A DNA stretch of 64,000 nucleotides from Cyrtodaria siliqua (taxonomy: Eukaryota; Mollusca; Bivalvia; Adapedonta; Hiatellidae). Position 1 is the first letter of the stretch. Each line of letters opens with the position of its first letter. Positions 11,266 to 21,944 of this stretch are shown here, one piece after another. A program made the translations under genes and the position numbers. Location: NCBI GenBank assembly GCA_037043455.1, contig JAWPHD010001148.1, forward strand, positions 187,001 to 251,000, read 5' to 3'. The notes under the pieces were generated by a model. That model was given only the letters and a program-made list of their open reading frames with translations, had not been told where the DNA came from and did not search any database.

Positions 11266-12826
11266 TAATATACCCCATTTATATAAATATACAATTTACT
11301 AATAAAAAAACTTAGGAATAGCTGCCAACCACAAAAAATATTAGTTAGAGGAGAAAAAGATGATTTTAATAATCAAATTTGTCTTCGTGAAAGTCCGGAA
11401 CAATTCGGCAGTTTCCGCGCGCACTTTGCGTGATGACGTAGATTCTGCCATTGACCTTATGGCCTGGTTGTCATCTGTTGTATTCATGCATGGTAATTTT
11501 GGGAAGACATCATATATTTATTATTTTTATGTGACGACTTATTTTGTATTATTATATTAGATAACTATTGGAAAATGGGTCACTGTGTTACGTTGGATGC
11601 AATACCACGAGAGCAAAGGGTTCAAAGTGATTATATATAAGAACTCTGAACGAAAGTAAAAGTATGTCAGTTTGGTTTATTTTTAGCTCAGACTTCGACG
11701 ACTATTGATCAAATCTAGAAACGTATCCTGTAGAAAAATGCACGAAGACAATATGCATATACTTATCAGTGGGCATATCATCCATAAATGGAAATCGAAA
11801 CTTGATAAATATCCCATGCTGTTATTTGTTAGCGTTTTAACTTCGGTGCTTTTGAGTTGACTCGCTTATGGACGGTGAAATTTACACTATCTAATCCATT
11901 ATGAAAATTATAAATGAACATTTCCACTTTCAGATTCACTTATGTTTGGAATATGTATTATTTATTATATTAATTATTATTGTTGGTTGGGATAATGCAG
12001 TACAGTACAATAGTTTCCTAATAGATCCGCTGTGACATGTATAATTATCCAACACAAAAAGTAACTTTTAAATTGCGAGTATGCAATGAAACGAGGTTAT
12101 TCACAATCAACAAACACCGGCAAACTGTCAGTAGCTATTGCATAACAAGGTCATAAACCACTAATTAGTCCCACCAAAGATACCGCATGACTGCAGATAA
12201 GAGTCATAAAACACATCACAGGATGTTCTTCCGATGCTTGTTTTGTGTAGGTCTATGATGCGTGTAATATTCTTAGGAGTGTACACGATTACATAAATAG
12301 AATAGGGATATCTGGGCTAAAGCTCATTGACGTCACATACACTGTGTAAACCTGTCAATACGATACCTGTCAATACGATGTCCGACATAATTTGTATAGT
12401 GTGAAATTAATGAACTGTTTGTGAGAAATCATTGAGCGTTTCAGTTTATTTTTAGAACATACTATATCTAAGATAGAGCCCTATTAAAAAAAAAAATATA
12501 GGCATACAGGAAGTAAATCACTTTGGTATTCATGCCTGGTGTAGTCGAAAGGAGTTCCCAAATATATAATCCCTAACTTTTTTTGTGATAAAAGGCATTT
12601 TTGAGTATTTAAGGCCTGTTTTTCTGGCTGAAATGACTTTATTGACTTGTTTATGATAGCTTAAAACCATTTGCATGGTTGTATGATGATTTTATTTATC
12701 AACTTGACAGTTTTGAAAGTGAAAGAACACATTTAAGAGGTGCCGAATGAATGCTGTTTGTTCACGGTATCAATAAAGATCAGAATTTTATTTTCTTATA
12801 TGCCACATGACCCCTACTATTCTCAG
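11266..12826. other. Intron, mostly unannotated
   Basis: At 11400-11450 a GC-richer spot contains TTTCCGCGCGC and GTGATGACGTAG (CRE-like). At 11687-11860 a + frame of 57 codons follows a good acceptor (GGTTTATTTTTAG). It could be an alternative terminal exon, because its phase matches exon 9717-9795, but its hydrophobic AT-rich end makes chance likely. At 12352-12382 a 15-bp direct repeat (CCTGTCAATACGATA) is duplicated. Confidence 0.35.
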
Positions 12827-12864
12827 CAGTTTTCTAGAGAGGCAGGTCTCATGACTAAGAACAT
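12827..12864 (+). CDS. Micro-exon joining the + strand gene (exon 2 of 3)
   Basis: A 38-bp segment lies between a pyrimidine-rich acceptor (CCCCTACTATTCTCAG) and a strong donor (ACAT followed by GTAAGTG). It starts on a codon boundary, as required by exon 9717-9795, and reads QFSREAGLMTKN plus two bases. The last exon supplies exactly one base to finish that codon. The acceptor is CAGCAG, so a NAGNAG choice could drop one glutamine without changing phase. Short length makes the call depend on this phase agreement; it was not in a long open frame. Confidence 0.45.
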
Positions 12865-13179
12865 GTAAGTGAATCTTAGTTTGAACTTCATTTTGAAAAA
12901 TGGCTAACTAGAAAGCTTGGACAATATTGCATTGGACTCAATGGGATTTGATTTACTTCCGGTACACCTATAGCTGAGATCTAAAAGACTATGTTGAATA
13001 TGGAGTTGATTTTATTTTTTACGACAGTTACTTTTGGTGCGCATTCTAGCTTTTTACAATGCAGTCATTCTATAAATTTGGAACCATCATCCGTTGATCC
13101 TAAAATACTGCTGGACTTATAAATACAATATATTGGAGAAAAATAAACAATGAAAATACAGCACAGTAAAATATAAGGT

Positions 13180-13185
13180 TTTATT
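13180..13185 (-). terminator. Poly(A) signal AATAAA of the - strand gene
   Basis: AATAAA on the - strand, 84 bp past the TGA at 13269 and 43 bp past the alternative-frame stop at 13228. A short 3' UTR fits a compact two-exon gene. Confidence 0.5.
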
Positions 13186-13268
13186 TCTCAAGTAAGAATA
13201 TATTCAAATATAGTTATACATGTAGTATCATTTCAAAATTTCAACAACATTTTGCAATTCCCGCCACT

Positions 13269-13392
13269 TCAAGAACCTCGGGTTTCCTTCAAACACACGA
13301 GTTTCTGCGATGCAGACTGTTCCCCATAATCTCTGCAACATTTCAGAACATCATTTTGTGTTTTCATGGCACTGCCGTGGGTACAGCCACAC
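13269..13392 (-). CDS. Exon 2 of a small cysteine-rich protein, P2X7-type domain-like
   Basis: The exon follows the acceptor GTTTCTTTCAATTACAG and completes the TG-G (Trp) codon begun by exon 1. It reads CGCTHGSAMKTQNDVLKCC, then RDYGEQSASQKLVCLKETRG, then S and a stop; the full peptide would be 61 residues. The W-C-x-C start, an M-x-T about six residues on and a C-C pair are the pattern of the cysteine-rich cytoplasmic domain at the P2X7 C-terminus, which also exists as stand-alone proteins in invertebrates. That domain normally continues with C-I and a later F/L pattern. Here such a continuation is found in the +2 frame (13228-13290, TVCIAETRVFEGNPRFL), so the exon may carry a frameshift. 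It has no signal peptide or membrane segment. Identification is from motif memory only. Confidence 0.55.
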
Positions 13393-13985
13393 CTGTAATT
13401 GAAAGAAACACTAATCTTTGTAGACCAAGCAAAATCATATTTTAAATTAGTACTGTTTTTCAAAATGAAAATGTTTTAGACTGGCACTTTATAATAAAAT
13501 AAATCAATTTGCAGGCATTTGATCACGGTGACCAGAATTCATTTAGTCATACTAGGTCACTTTATCTAAAAACATGAAGGTAATATATGCCAAAAAAAAC
13601 ACAACACAGTGACACATACTTCGGCAATAAACAATAACAAAAAGGGTGATGCGTCGTGACTTTAGTGGGTGGGGAACAATCGATTAACAAACATAAAATC
13701 TAGAGATTGCGATTCGACTCTTTTTCATACATGTTAGGCCTACCAGTTATTTAAACGAATGCTACTGAAAAACATATAAACCTTGACAGTATGCCGGCAA
13801 TGAACAAGAACGAAATGTACGATGCATCGTCACGTTGGTGGGTGGGTGGGTGGGGTAAGACAGCCATCGAACGGTTTCATTTTACAGAACAGACAACGTA
13901 ATTCGACTTACTCACGTCCCTGTCATACTTAAATGGATTAGCAAACAATACGTTATTATCATACGCAATTTCAAAATATAATTAC
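13393..13985 (-). other. Intron of the - strand gene, with an internal duplication
   Basis: 593 bp, starting GTAATT and ending TTACAG on the - strand. It holds two copies of a segment of about 172 bp at 13615-13785 and 13789-13940 (CGGCAATAAACAATAACA / CCGGCAATGAACAAGAACG, GATGCGTCGTGAC / GATGCATCGTCAC, GTGGGTGGGG), about 75 percent alike by eye. Confidence 0.5.
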
Positions 13986-14047
13986 CAGCCGGTATGTCTG
14001 ATTCGCTCTGCAATCAGGCAAAGCGTTGAACGGTTGAAGTCTGTCAT
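13986..14047 (-). CDS. Exon 1 of the small cysteine-rich protein
   Basis: ATG at 14047 opens 20 codons, MTDFNRSTLC and LIAERIRHTG, then two bases and a GTAATT donor. Splicing to 13392 gives W-C-G-C exactly in frame, and this is the main evidence for the gene: neither exon is convincing alone. The upstream sequence (GAATCTAAAAGTG before the ATG) has no earlier in-frame ATG nearby. The gene lies wholly inside the long intron of the + strand gene, in the opposite direction. Confidence 0.5.
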
Positions 14048-14079
14048 CACTTTTAGATTCAGACTGATAAGCTTGTTGT

Positions 14080-14285
14080 TTTGCTGTTTTGCAACAGGCC
14101 GTGGCTCATACATGTCATTTGTCCAGTAATTCTTCCGCCATGTTATTTTTGTCGGAATAGTTATATGATAAATCCATGTATGTCTATGATAAATCGTATC
14201 TGTACCTCAACAGGGAAATTTCCGCATAGCGGAATATACGTCATCAGCGTGGAGCGCCATCTATAGGGCGAATTAACATAAAGGG
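14080..14285 (-). promoter_or_regulatory. Possible promoter upstream of the small cysteine-rich gene
   Basis: CTTCCGCCATGTTATTT at about 14131 matches the YY1-type CCGCCATNTT core. TACGTCATCA near 14238 is CRE/ATF-like. Local CpG content is higher than in the flanks. The stretch sits directly upstream of the ATG at 14047. No TATA box was seen at a fixed distance. Confidence 0.35.
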
Positions 14286-15038
14286 GAGGTAACTCCATCT
14301 TGAAGGGAAATATACCTGTTGTTTTTACAAGTATTTCTTATTCAAAGCTTTTTTTATTTTATTTTTTTTAACATTCAATTTATTTTATTGATTTTAATAT
14401 GAAAATATATAACAATATGCAATTTAAAGGGTGTCAGTGGATCTTTAAGGCCCTTGATTTAGTTGAAAATGCTATATTTTGCCTCGTTAAGATGATAGGG
14501 CCTTCATTTTTCATCAGATCTTTACCCTGGGCTTTAACAGATTGTTAATATCAATGAAACCTCGGTAAGTTTGAAAATCAGCCAGATCGGACCTGTAACA
14601 GTAGAGTTATGGCCCTTGATTTTGTTAAAAATGCTATATTTTGCTTCGTTAATACGATAAGGGCCTTCATTTTTCATCTGATCTTTACCAAACTTCACCA
14701 GATTTGTTGGCTTTTTTTTTATTATTAGTATCTTTGTTTTTAAATTTTTTTATTTTTTTAATGTTTTTTTTTTACCTTTTTTTTTTTTTTTTTTTTTTTT
14801 AAGGGTGCCCTCTGGTGAAGAATTAGCGTGTTCTGCACATATTTTCGCGCAACGCGCATGTTGATGTTGTAAAAAGTGGGAAGGTGTTACAAAATCATTA
14901 GTCATACATCCTTGATACTTAGTATACATGTTCACAATCATGAACCCCACACATTGATGTAGGTTTGATAATTATAGATTATTATATGTCAGTTTTCATA
15001 TCAGCCACTGTCGTCCCTGAGACCCTATATGTGCCCGA

Positions 15039-15195
15039 CGGCCTCGAGATATAATTCCTACACATCTGATCTCTAAACTGTGGTATATTGTGCGACATAC
15101 CAGGCTATGGTTTTGATTTATTCATAATAATGGTATACCGCACACTTTTCCACAGTTTTGAGATCTTATGGGCAGGAATTATATCATGAGGGCTG
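15039..15195. mobile_element. Foldback segment inside the TTAA element
   Basis: Arms 15039-15083 and 15150-15195 are imperfect inverted repeats of about 45 bp sharing GATATAATTCCT, GATCTC and AAACTGTGG. The similarity continues inward (TGGTATATTGTGCG against GGTATACCGCACAC). It may be an independent MITE or part of the internal region of its host. Confidence 0.5.
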
Positions 15196-15451
15196 AAAAC
15201 ACGACATGCTTCTGATTGACAAACTATTATATATTTTGTGATATATCACATTTAGAGATAGATTATTTGGATTTTATATAACATTGTGTCAACGTTAATT
15301 TTAATTCTGACATTTTCAGTATACACAAGCAAATACAACAGTTGGGTAAAATATACCATAAAAAATGAAGTGGTTGGGGTAAATAAACATCTCTTTTCAC
15401 GTATTTTGGTCATATTGTGTATATTATATACTGATATACTGTAATTCAATT

Positions 15452-15527
15452 CGATGTGATGTTTGTATATCAAGTGTATATGTTTGCTTTAGATGTGATG
15501 TTTGTATATCAAGTGTATGTATGCCTG
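15452..15527 (+). repeat. Short direct duplication
   Basis: GATGTGATGTTTGTATATCA followed by AGTGTAT occurs twice, about 40 bp apart. Confidence 0.8.
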
Positions 15528-17043
15528 TCATTTAAATCACTTTTGATATAATAAATAAAACCAAAGCACATATATCTATCTTTTTCTGTAATAATATGAT
15601 GGGTCTTTAACATTTTTAATTGTTAACTCTTTTAGATGAACACCAGCCTATACTCTTTGTCACATTTATTTGATAACCTTATAATTCTCTATTATATACC
15701 AGTTTATTACAAATTTCTTGTTATTATTTCTCTAAGTTTGTCTTGCCCAAAATTTGCCCAAAAATGCAATTTTCTGTGATTTGTTTTGTTTCATTAGAAG
15801 GTGTGCTGAAATTGAAAACTTCAAAGATTTCTCTTATTTTTGTCATTTTAAGAGTTTTCTTACGTTTGTATTGATACCTGTTTAGCTTCTCATAACTTTT
15901 TTTCATTTGCTTCTTTTTTTTATCTAAAATATAGGGGTGATTTCTAAATCCATACCCAATTTTCAGCTGATTCTGAATTTAAAACCCCACTTTAGGCTTT
16001 GGGGGTGTATTTCAAAGAGTAATATTGCTAAAAGGTTAAATCACCAACACCATTATTTTTCCAGAAACTATTCAACTAGTAATATGTTAGTCTTCATAAA
16101 AAAAAGGGAAATTAAAAATTCTTGTTATACTGATATTCACCAGAAGGCACCCTTAAATATATATTTTTATTTATTTTTATTGATTTATTTTTTTTTTCCA
16201 TTTTTTTTTTCAATTGCATTTTTTTTATTTGTTAACACTGTGTTGGATTCGATGACATTTAACAGGAAGCATTGCTGTGATTTCTAGTTGTGCCTTTTGC
16301 GTTTTTCTTCCGGTTCATTGATTTTTGATGGAGTTACGGCCCCTTGACATTTTTCCTTTACATTTCTTGTTGGCGCTACTCCTCCTAAACGCCATGTTGG
16401 ATTTCGACGAAACTTGGCAGGAAGCATAGGTAAGATGTCTAGTTGTGCATGTCGTGCTTTTGTTCCAGTTCGCTGATCTTTTTTATGGAGTTATGTCCCT
16501 TTGACATTTTTACTTTAAATTTCTTGTTGGCGTTACTCCTCCTAAACGGCTTGGTGAATTTTTACGAAATTTGGCAGGAAGCCTCCGTATGATGTCTTAT
16601 TCTGCAAAGCGCAGTATATAAATGAAATCTTGGACAAGTTTGAAAATCAGCTAGATCTTGTTAGTAATGGCAGAGTTATGGCCCTTGATTTGTTGAAAAA
16701 TGTTATATTGTATTTTCCTTTGTTAAATCTGTAGTTACTTCATTTTTTATCTGATATTTACCATATTTGTTTAAAATGTTCATTTACACCCCCCTCCCCG
16801 TCCACCCATTTTTATGAAATTTCATTCATAGAAGAAAGTGGGACAAATTAAAAAATATCCATGCCAGACTAGACACAGCAGACTTATTGCCCATGATTAC
16901 CAGGTGAGCGATCTAAGGCCATCCTAGTCCTGTTGTTTTTGCAATGTTTTAAAGAAGTACTAATGGGAATTTTATGTCCACAACCCTTGATATAAGAGCT
17001 GTTTTAGCCAGTAGAGTGTCCACAGGCCCTCTTGGGCCTCTCG

Positions 17044-17335
17044 TTTTTCATTATCCCATAGCTGGGAAAAATGGCCATCCAAATTTGAACTCATTCCTGC
17101 TTTTCTTTTTTTGTCGTATTCTGTTTGTTTTTTTGCCACCTGATCTGACACACCCTCGTTGTCACCTGGAAAACCTTCGTCAGGTCAGTTTTTATGTGCC
17201 AACATTTTGTGACCGTTATCAAAGTAAACAATAGAACATGTGCAACGACTGGTTGAATATGTGCACATGTAACTAAAACAACCAATCAATGCATTTCATG
17301 CAAATACATCTTTGACCATACCAGTATTCAAGTGA
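17044..17335. other. Spacer without recognisable feature
   Basis: Nothing supported between the pearl-like element and the 64-bp satellite, apart from two short weak frames. Confidence 0.4.
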
Positions 17336-19560
17336 AGCAAAGCACAGACTCAGAAAACATAGGAAGCATACGTTACTAGTGTATTAACAGTATACCATTG
17401 CCAAAGCATAGACCCAGAAAACATTGAAAGCATTCTTAACTGGTGTAATACCAGTGTAAAATAGATAGACCCAGAAAACATAGGAAGCATACGGAACTAG
17501 TATAATACCTGTATAATAGTACATAGCATACACCCAGAAAACATAGGAAGGAGGGCTTTTTCCCCACCAAATTGGGATGAGGCCCAGGCCTGTCCAAGCC
17601 CAGATACATAACTGATGTAATACCAGTGTAACATAGATAGACCCAGAAAACTTGGGAAGCATACTTTACTAGTGTAAGACCTGTATACTAGTACATAGCA
17701 TAGACCCAGAAAACATAGGAAGCATATGCAACTAGTGTAATACCAGTATACCAGTGAGCCTAGCTGACTCAGAATGCATTGGAAGCATACATAGCTAGGG
17801 TAATAACAGTATACCCGTATAACATAGCATAGACTCAGAAAACATAAGAAGCATAAGTAGAGTAATACAAGTATACCAGTGTTTTAGCATAGATCCAGAA
17901 AACATAGACAGAATATGTTACTAGTGTAATATCAGTTCCATAGATTATACCCAGAAACCATATAAAAGAAACTAGAAACTGGTGTAATACCAGTGTAACA
18001 GTGTATGTAACTAGTGTAATACCAGTATACCATTGACATAGCATATACCTAGAAAACAGGAAGCATATGTAAATAGTATATTATCAGTTTACTGCAGCCA
18101 TACTATAGACCCAGGAAACATACATAACTAGTGTAATACTAGCATACTAGTGCCTTAGCATAGACTCTGTTAACATATCAATCATGTGTAACTAGTGTAA
18201 TACCAGTATGCCAGTTTAACTTAGCTTAGACCCAGAAAACATAGGATGCATGCATAACTAATGTATTACCTGTTTACTAGTACATAGCATAATCCCAAAA
18301 ACATAAGAAGCATATTAACTAGTGTCTTGCCAGTAGACCAGTGCCATAGCATATATATACCCAGAAAACGTAGGAAACATACATAACTAGTATAAAACCA
18401 GTATATCAGTGCATAGTATAGAACCAGAAAACATAGGAAGCATATGTAACTAGTGTAATACCAGTGCCATAGCATAAACCCAGAAAACATACTATTAGGT
18501 AGCATACGCAAATGGTGTAATACTGGTATACTGGTGCCATAGCATAGACTCAGAAAAAATAGGAAGAATACATAAGTAGTGTAATACCAGTATAACATAG
18601 ATAGACTCAGATAAACATAGGAACCAGACATAACTAGTGTAATACCAGTATCCAGTCTAGCATAGCATAGGCCCAGAAGACATAAGCATCATTCATCACT
18701 AGTGTAATAAAGGTATACCAGTGCCCAGACATAGACCTAGAAAACATAGGAAGCGTATGTAATTAGTGTAATACCAGTATACCAGTGTAATGTAGCATAT
18801 ACTCAGAAAACATAAATATACGCAATTAGTGTAATACTCTCATACCAGTGTAAGATAGAATACACCCAGAAAGCATAGGAAGCATACATTAGTTTAATAC
18901 CATTATACCAGTGCCATAGCATAGAACCAGAAAACATAGGAAGCATGCGTAACTAGCATAATACCAGTATACCAGTGCCATAGTATAGAACCAGAAAACA
19001 TAGGAAGCATACATTAGTTTAATACCATTATACCAGTGCCATAGCATAGAACCAGAAAACATAGGAAGCATACATAACTAGTTTAATACCATTATACCAG
19101 TGCCATAGCATAGAAGCAGAAAACATAGGAAGCATACGTAACTAGCATAATACCAGTATACCAGTGAAACATGACATAGACACAGAAAGCATCAACATCA
19201 TACATAACTAGTGTAGTACCAGTATACCAGTAACAGCATATATCTAGAAAACATAGAAAGCATACATAACGAGTGTAATACCAGTGCCGTAGCATAAACC
19301 CAGAAAACATAGGAAGCATACGTAACTGCTGTAATACTCGTATACCAGTGAACCATACCATATACCCAGAAAGCATCGGATCATACATAACTAGTGTAAT
19401 ACCAGTATACCGCGTGTAAAATAGTATAGACTCAGAAAAAAGGAACCATACATTACCAGTGTAACATAGCTTAGACTCAGAAAACATAGGAAGCATTATG
19501 TAACTAGTGCAACTAGTGTAATACCAGTGTACCATTGATGTATGTACCAGAAAACATGTA
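17336..19560 (-). repeat. 64-bp satellite array (about 35 units)
   Basis: Tandem units with AACTAGTGTAATACCAGTAT, ACCAGTGCCATAGCATAGAC and CCAGAAAACATAGGAAGCAT. Units vary from about 45 to 75 bp and are clearly diverged, but the block 18890-19140 holds more similar copies (TTAGTTTAATACCATTATAC). Long - strand frames inside it are repeat artefacts. Orientation is arbitrary. Confidence 0.93.
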
Positions 19561-19990
19561 CTAGGGAAAGCCCAAAAGGACGGTGGTGTTTCATGTTTGT
19601 CTGCAGTCTTGTCTTGTCGTGCCCTCAATGGTTTATTCTCTTGTTGCTCTGGCTTCTGCCACGTCATTGAGTACCTTATTTGTGACTTTCAAGGCTATTG
19701 TTTTTTTGTATTTATATATACACGAGCATATTTGTGTTTTACTTATATTGCCTATTAATGCTGCCTTGTTGGTTAGAGAATAGTGCTTGGCAGGGATTTC
19801 TTTATTTACACTGTTCCATTTTATTGGGTTGACAGTAGGGTAAGTGTGAGGTTTGGTGCTACCTAGAACCTGGTTTAAACTCCCAGTGGCCTTTTTTTGC
19901 CACTGACCGTTCCAAGGCAATTGCCCTATTGTCAACCCTTTAGTATTTGTGATGTCTTGTTTGGCCTTTTATTCATCTTTAAAGTTGTTC
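19561..19990. repeat. Possible dispersed repeat, unclassified
   Basis: The segment GTTGACAGTAGGGTAAGTG, GGTTTGGTGCTACCTAGAAC, TTTGCCACTGACCGTTCC looks like a bivalve dispersed repeat that I have a general memory of. A - strand frame of about 100 codons crosses it without a known domain. No termini were found. Confidence 0.3.
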
Positions 19991-20310
19991 TTTGTTTCTT
20001 TGTGTGTTTATGGTTGACCTTGAATGCTACTATTCCTGTTCAATTTTTATATCTATTTTAAGCTACTTTTCGATACTGGTTTCAGTGGAGATATGCGTGT
20101 TTAATTTCAAATTCACATATACGAAGGTTATCAGAACCCTGCATTATTATTTAGAATTATTATTTAGAATTTGGGAAAGAAAATACTGTCTAGTACAGTT
20201 CATATATTATATTTATATTTATACCACTATAGCCTAAATACACACTATGCATCATGTAAATACCCGAGGATATACACAGCATATGTTAGTTATTGTGGTA
20301 TAAATACAAT

Positions 20311-20399
20311 AGAGCATGAGTCTTGCATGTGTACGGACGATACTGCACTCGCTAATGCTCGTGCATTATCTCCCCGTACACGTGCAAAATTCATGCTCT
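20311..20399. repeat. Inverted repeat, 26-bp arms
   Basis: AGAGCATGAGTCTTGCATGT (arm to 20336) pairs with the arm at 20374-20399 (CCGTACACGTGCAAAATTCA) at 23 of 26 positions, around a 37-bp loop. The stem extends weakly outward. It could be a small MITE or a transcribed hairpin. Confidence 0.65.
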
Positions 20400-21040
20400 A
20401 TCCTATACTTATGTAACTCTAATGCTAGTATAAACTGCCAGAGACTGCTTTTAGCTAGTACATATACAGTTTTATTACTATCTACTAAATTAATGTATCC
20501 ACAGACATTTGTTATTAGGTCTGTGATGTATCCCGCCATTTACTGCATAAGTGATTAAAAACCGCTAGTTTTCTAAGTGGGTGTAGATATAATTAACATC
20601 CGTGATTAAACAAAACAACATGTGTTGTGATAGTTTTTGATTGCCTAATCTACCGTAATGGAAATTAGTGACATGCTTAAAGGGACTGGAGGCGATCTGA
20701 AAGAATAATGGGTGTCGATCAAAATACAAGTAAATCGATCGTAATATGTTGCAGTTATATATTCAATGTACATACGCACTAAACTAGGCTCCATACAATA
20801 ATGGATTTAATAATTGTTAATGAAATAGTAAGGTCGGCCAAACACGACCACTTGGCTAAAATATATAATTGTAACGAATTCTAAAATGTTATCTACTGAA
20901 AACTGTAACATAATCTAACATGTCTACTGTAAATTGTAACGTAATTTAAGAACACAATATTTTTCAATTCTTTGATGCGTTAATAATAAATTGTTGTTTT
21001 GTGATCTAACTACACTTTAATGAGGTTTTCTCTTTTATTA
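20400..21040. other. AT-rich spacer
   Basis: No gene or repeat recognised. AACTGTAACATAATCTAACA and AATTGTAACGTAATTTAA near 20900 form a weak local duplication. Confidence 0.4.
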
Positions 21041-21944
21041 GATCACCTGAGCCAAAGGCTCAAGGTGATCTATTGGGATCACTCTTCGTCCGTCGTCCGT
21101 CGTTATCAGTCGTCCGTCATCCGTCGTTAACTTTTGCTTCAAACGGCTTCTCCTCAGAAACTGCTTGGCCATTTTTGACCACACTTCACATGGATGATCC
21201 TTAGATGAATGCTTTTTAGATTTGTTAAAATTAGGTCAGCACGACATCCAAGATGGCAGCCATTACCATATATGGTTGAAACATTTAAAAATCTTCTTCT
21301 CAGTTTTTCTTTTAAAATGACCGCCAATGGCTAGACTATCAAGTTTATTCAAATGAAGTCCCCGGGGTCAAAAATGGCCGTGTCCCAGGGGTCTAAAGTT
21401 TGTATATAGAGATTTTGCATGTTTTTCATAGACTTATATTGGAAAAAACTTTAAAAAATCTTCTTTTCTGAAACCGCAAGGCACAGAGCTCTCATGTATT
21501 ACATGTAGCATCAGCTTATGGTCTTCTATTAAGTTTGTTCAAATTGTGACCCTGGGGTCAAATTTGGCCCCACCCCACCACAATTTTACATCGACTTATA
21601 TAGGAAAAACATTAAAAAATCTCCGAAACTACAACAGCCAGAGGTTTAATCTTTTGCATTTACTATAAGCTTATGGTCCTTTACCAAGTTTGTTCAAATG
21701 ATGACCCTGGGGTCACATTTGACCCCGCCCCAGGGGTCACATGTTTTACATAGACTTGTATAGGGAAAAACTTAAAAAATCATCTTCTCTGAAACTGCAA
21801 ATATTTTGCATTGCTATAAGCTTATGGTCATCTACCAAGTTTGTTCAAATGGTGATCCTGGGGTCACATTTGGCCCCGCCCCAGAGGTCACATGTTTTAC
21901 AGACTTACATAGGGAAATTTTCAAAAATCTTTCTTCATTTTTAA

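Larger units (their letters stand above)
14803..16152. mobile_element. 1350-bp non-autonomous DNA transposon with TTAA target duplication
   Basis: The ends GGGTGCCCTCTGGTGAA (14803-14819) and TTCACCAGAAGGCACCC (16136-16152) are inverted repeats with 16 of 17 bases matching. Each is flanked by TTAA (14799-14802 and 16153-16156), the target of piggyBac-type elements. No transposase frame is present. The target was the T-rich part of a pearl-like element. The superfamily is inferred from TTAA and the GGG/CCC ends. Confidence 0.65.
14440..17043 (+). mobile_element. Pearl-like element, split by a later TTAA insertion
   Basis: Left part 14440-14720 holds nearly two 160-bp units (GCTATATTTTGCCTCGTTAA, CTTTACCAAACTTCACCAGA). 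A T-rich tract and an inserted element (14803-16152) follow. The right part holds units of another class (CTCCTAAACGCCATGTTGG, GAAACTTGGCAGGAAGC) and one BIV160-like unit. It ends with GCCAGTAGAGTGTCCACAGG and the hairpin AGGCCCTCTTGGGCCT at 17024-17039. The left terminus is not clear. Confidence 0.65.

Noticed and set aside
11687..11860. 57-codon frame after a good acceptor
   Set aside because: Phase would allow it as an alternative last exon, but the end is hydrophobic and AT-driven, and the phase-matched route through 12827-12864 explains the gene better.
15937..16287. 116-codon + frame across the right end of the TTAA element
   Set aside because: It reads through the transposon terminus into poly-T sequence; composition is low-complexity, no domain.
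19092..19935. Long - strand frames of 191 and 100 codons
   Set aside because: The first lies mostly in the 64-bp satellite. The second crosses a likely dispersed repeat and has no domain or splice borders that I could defend.
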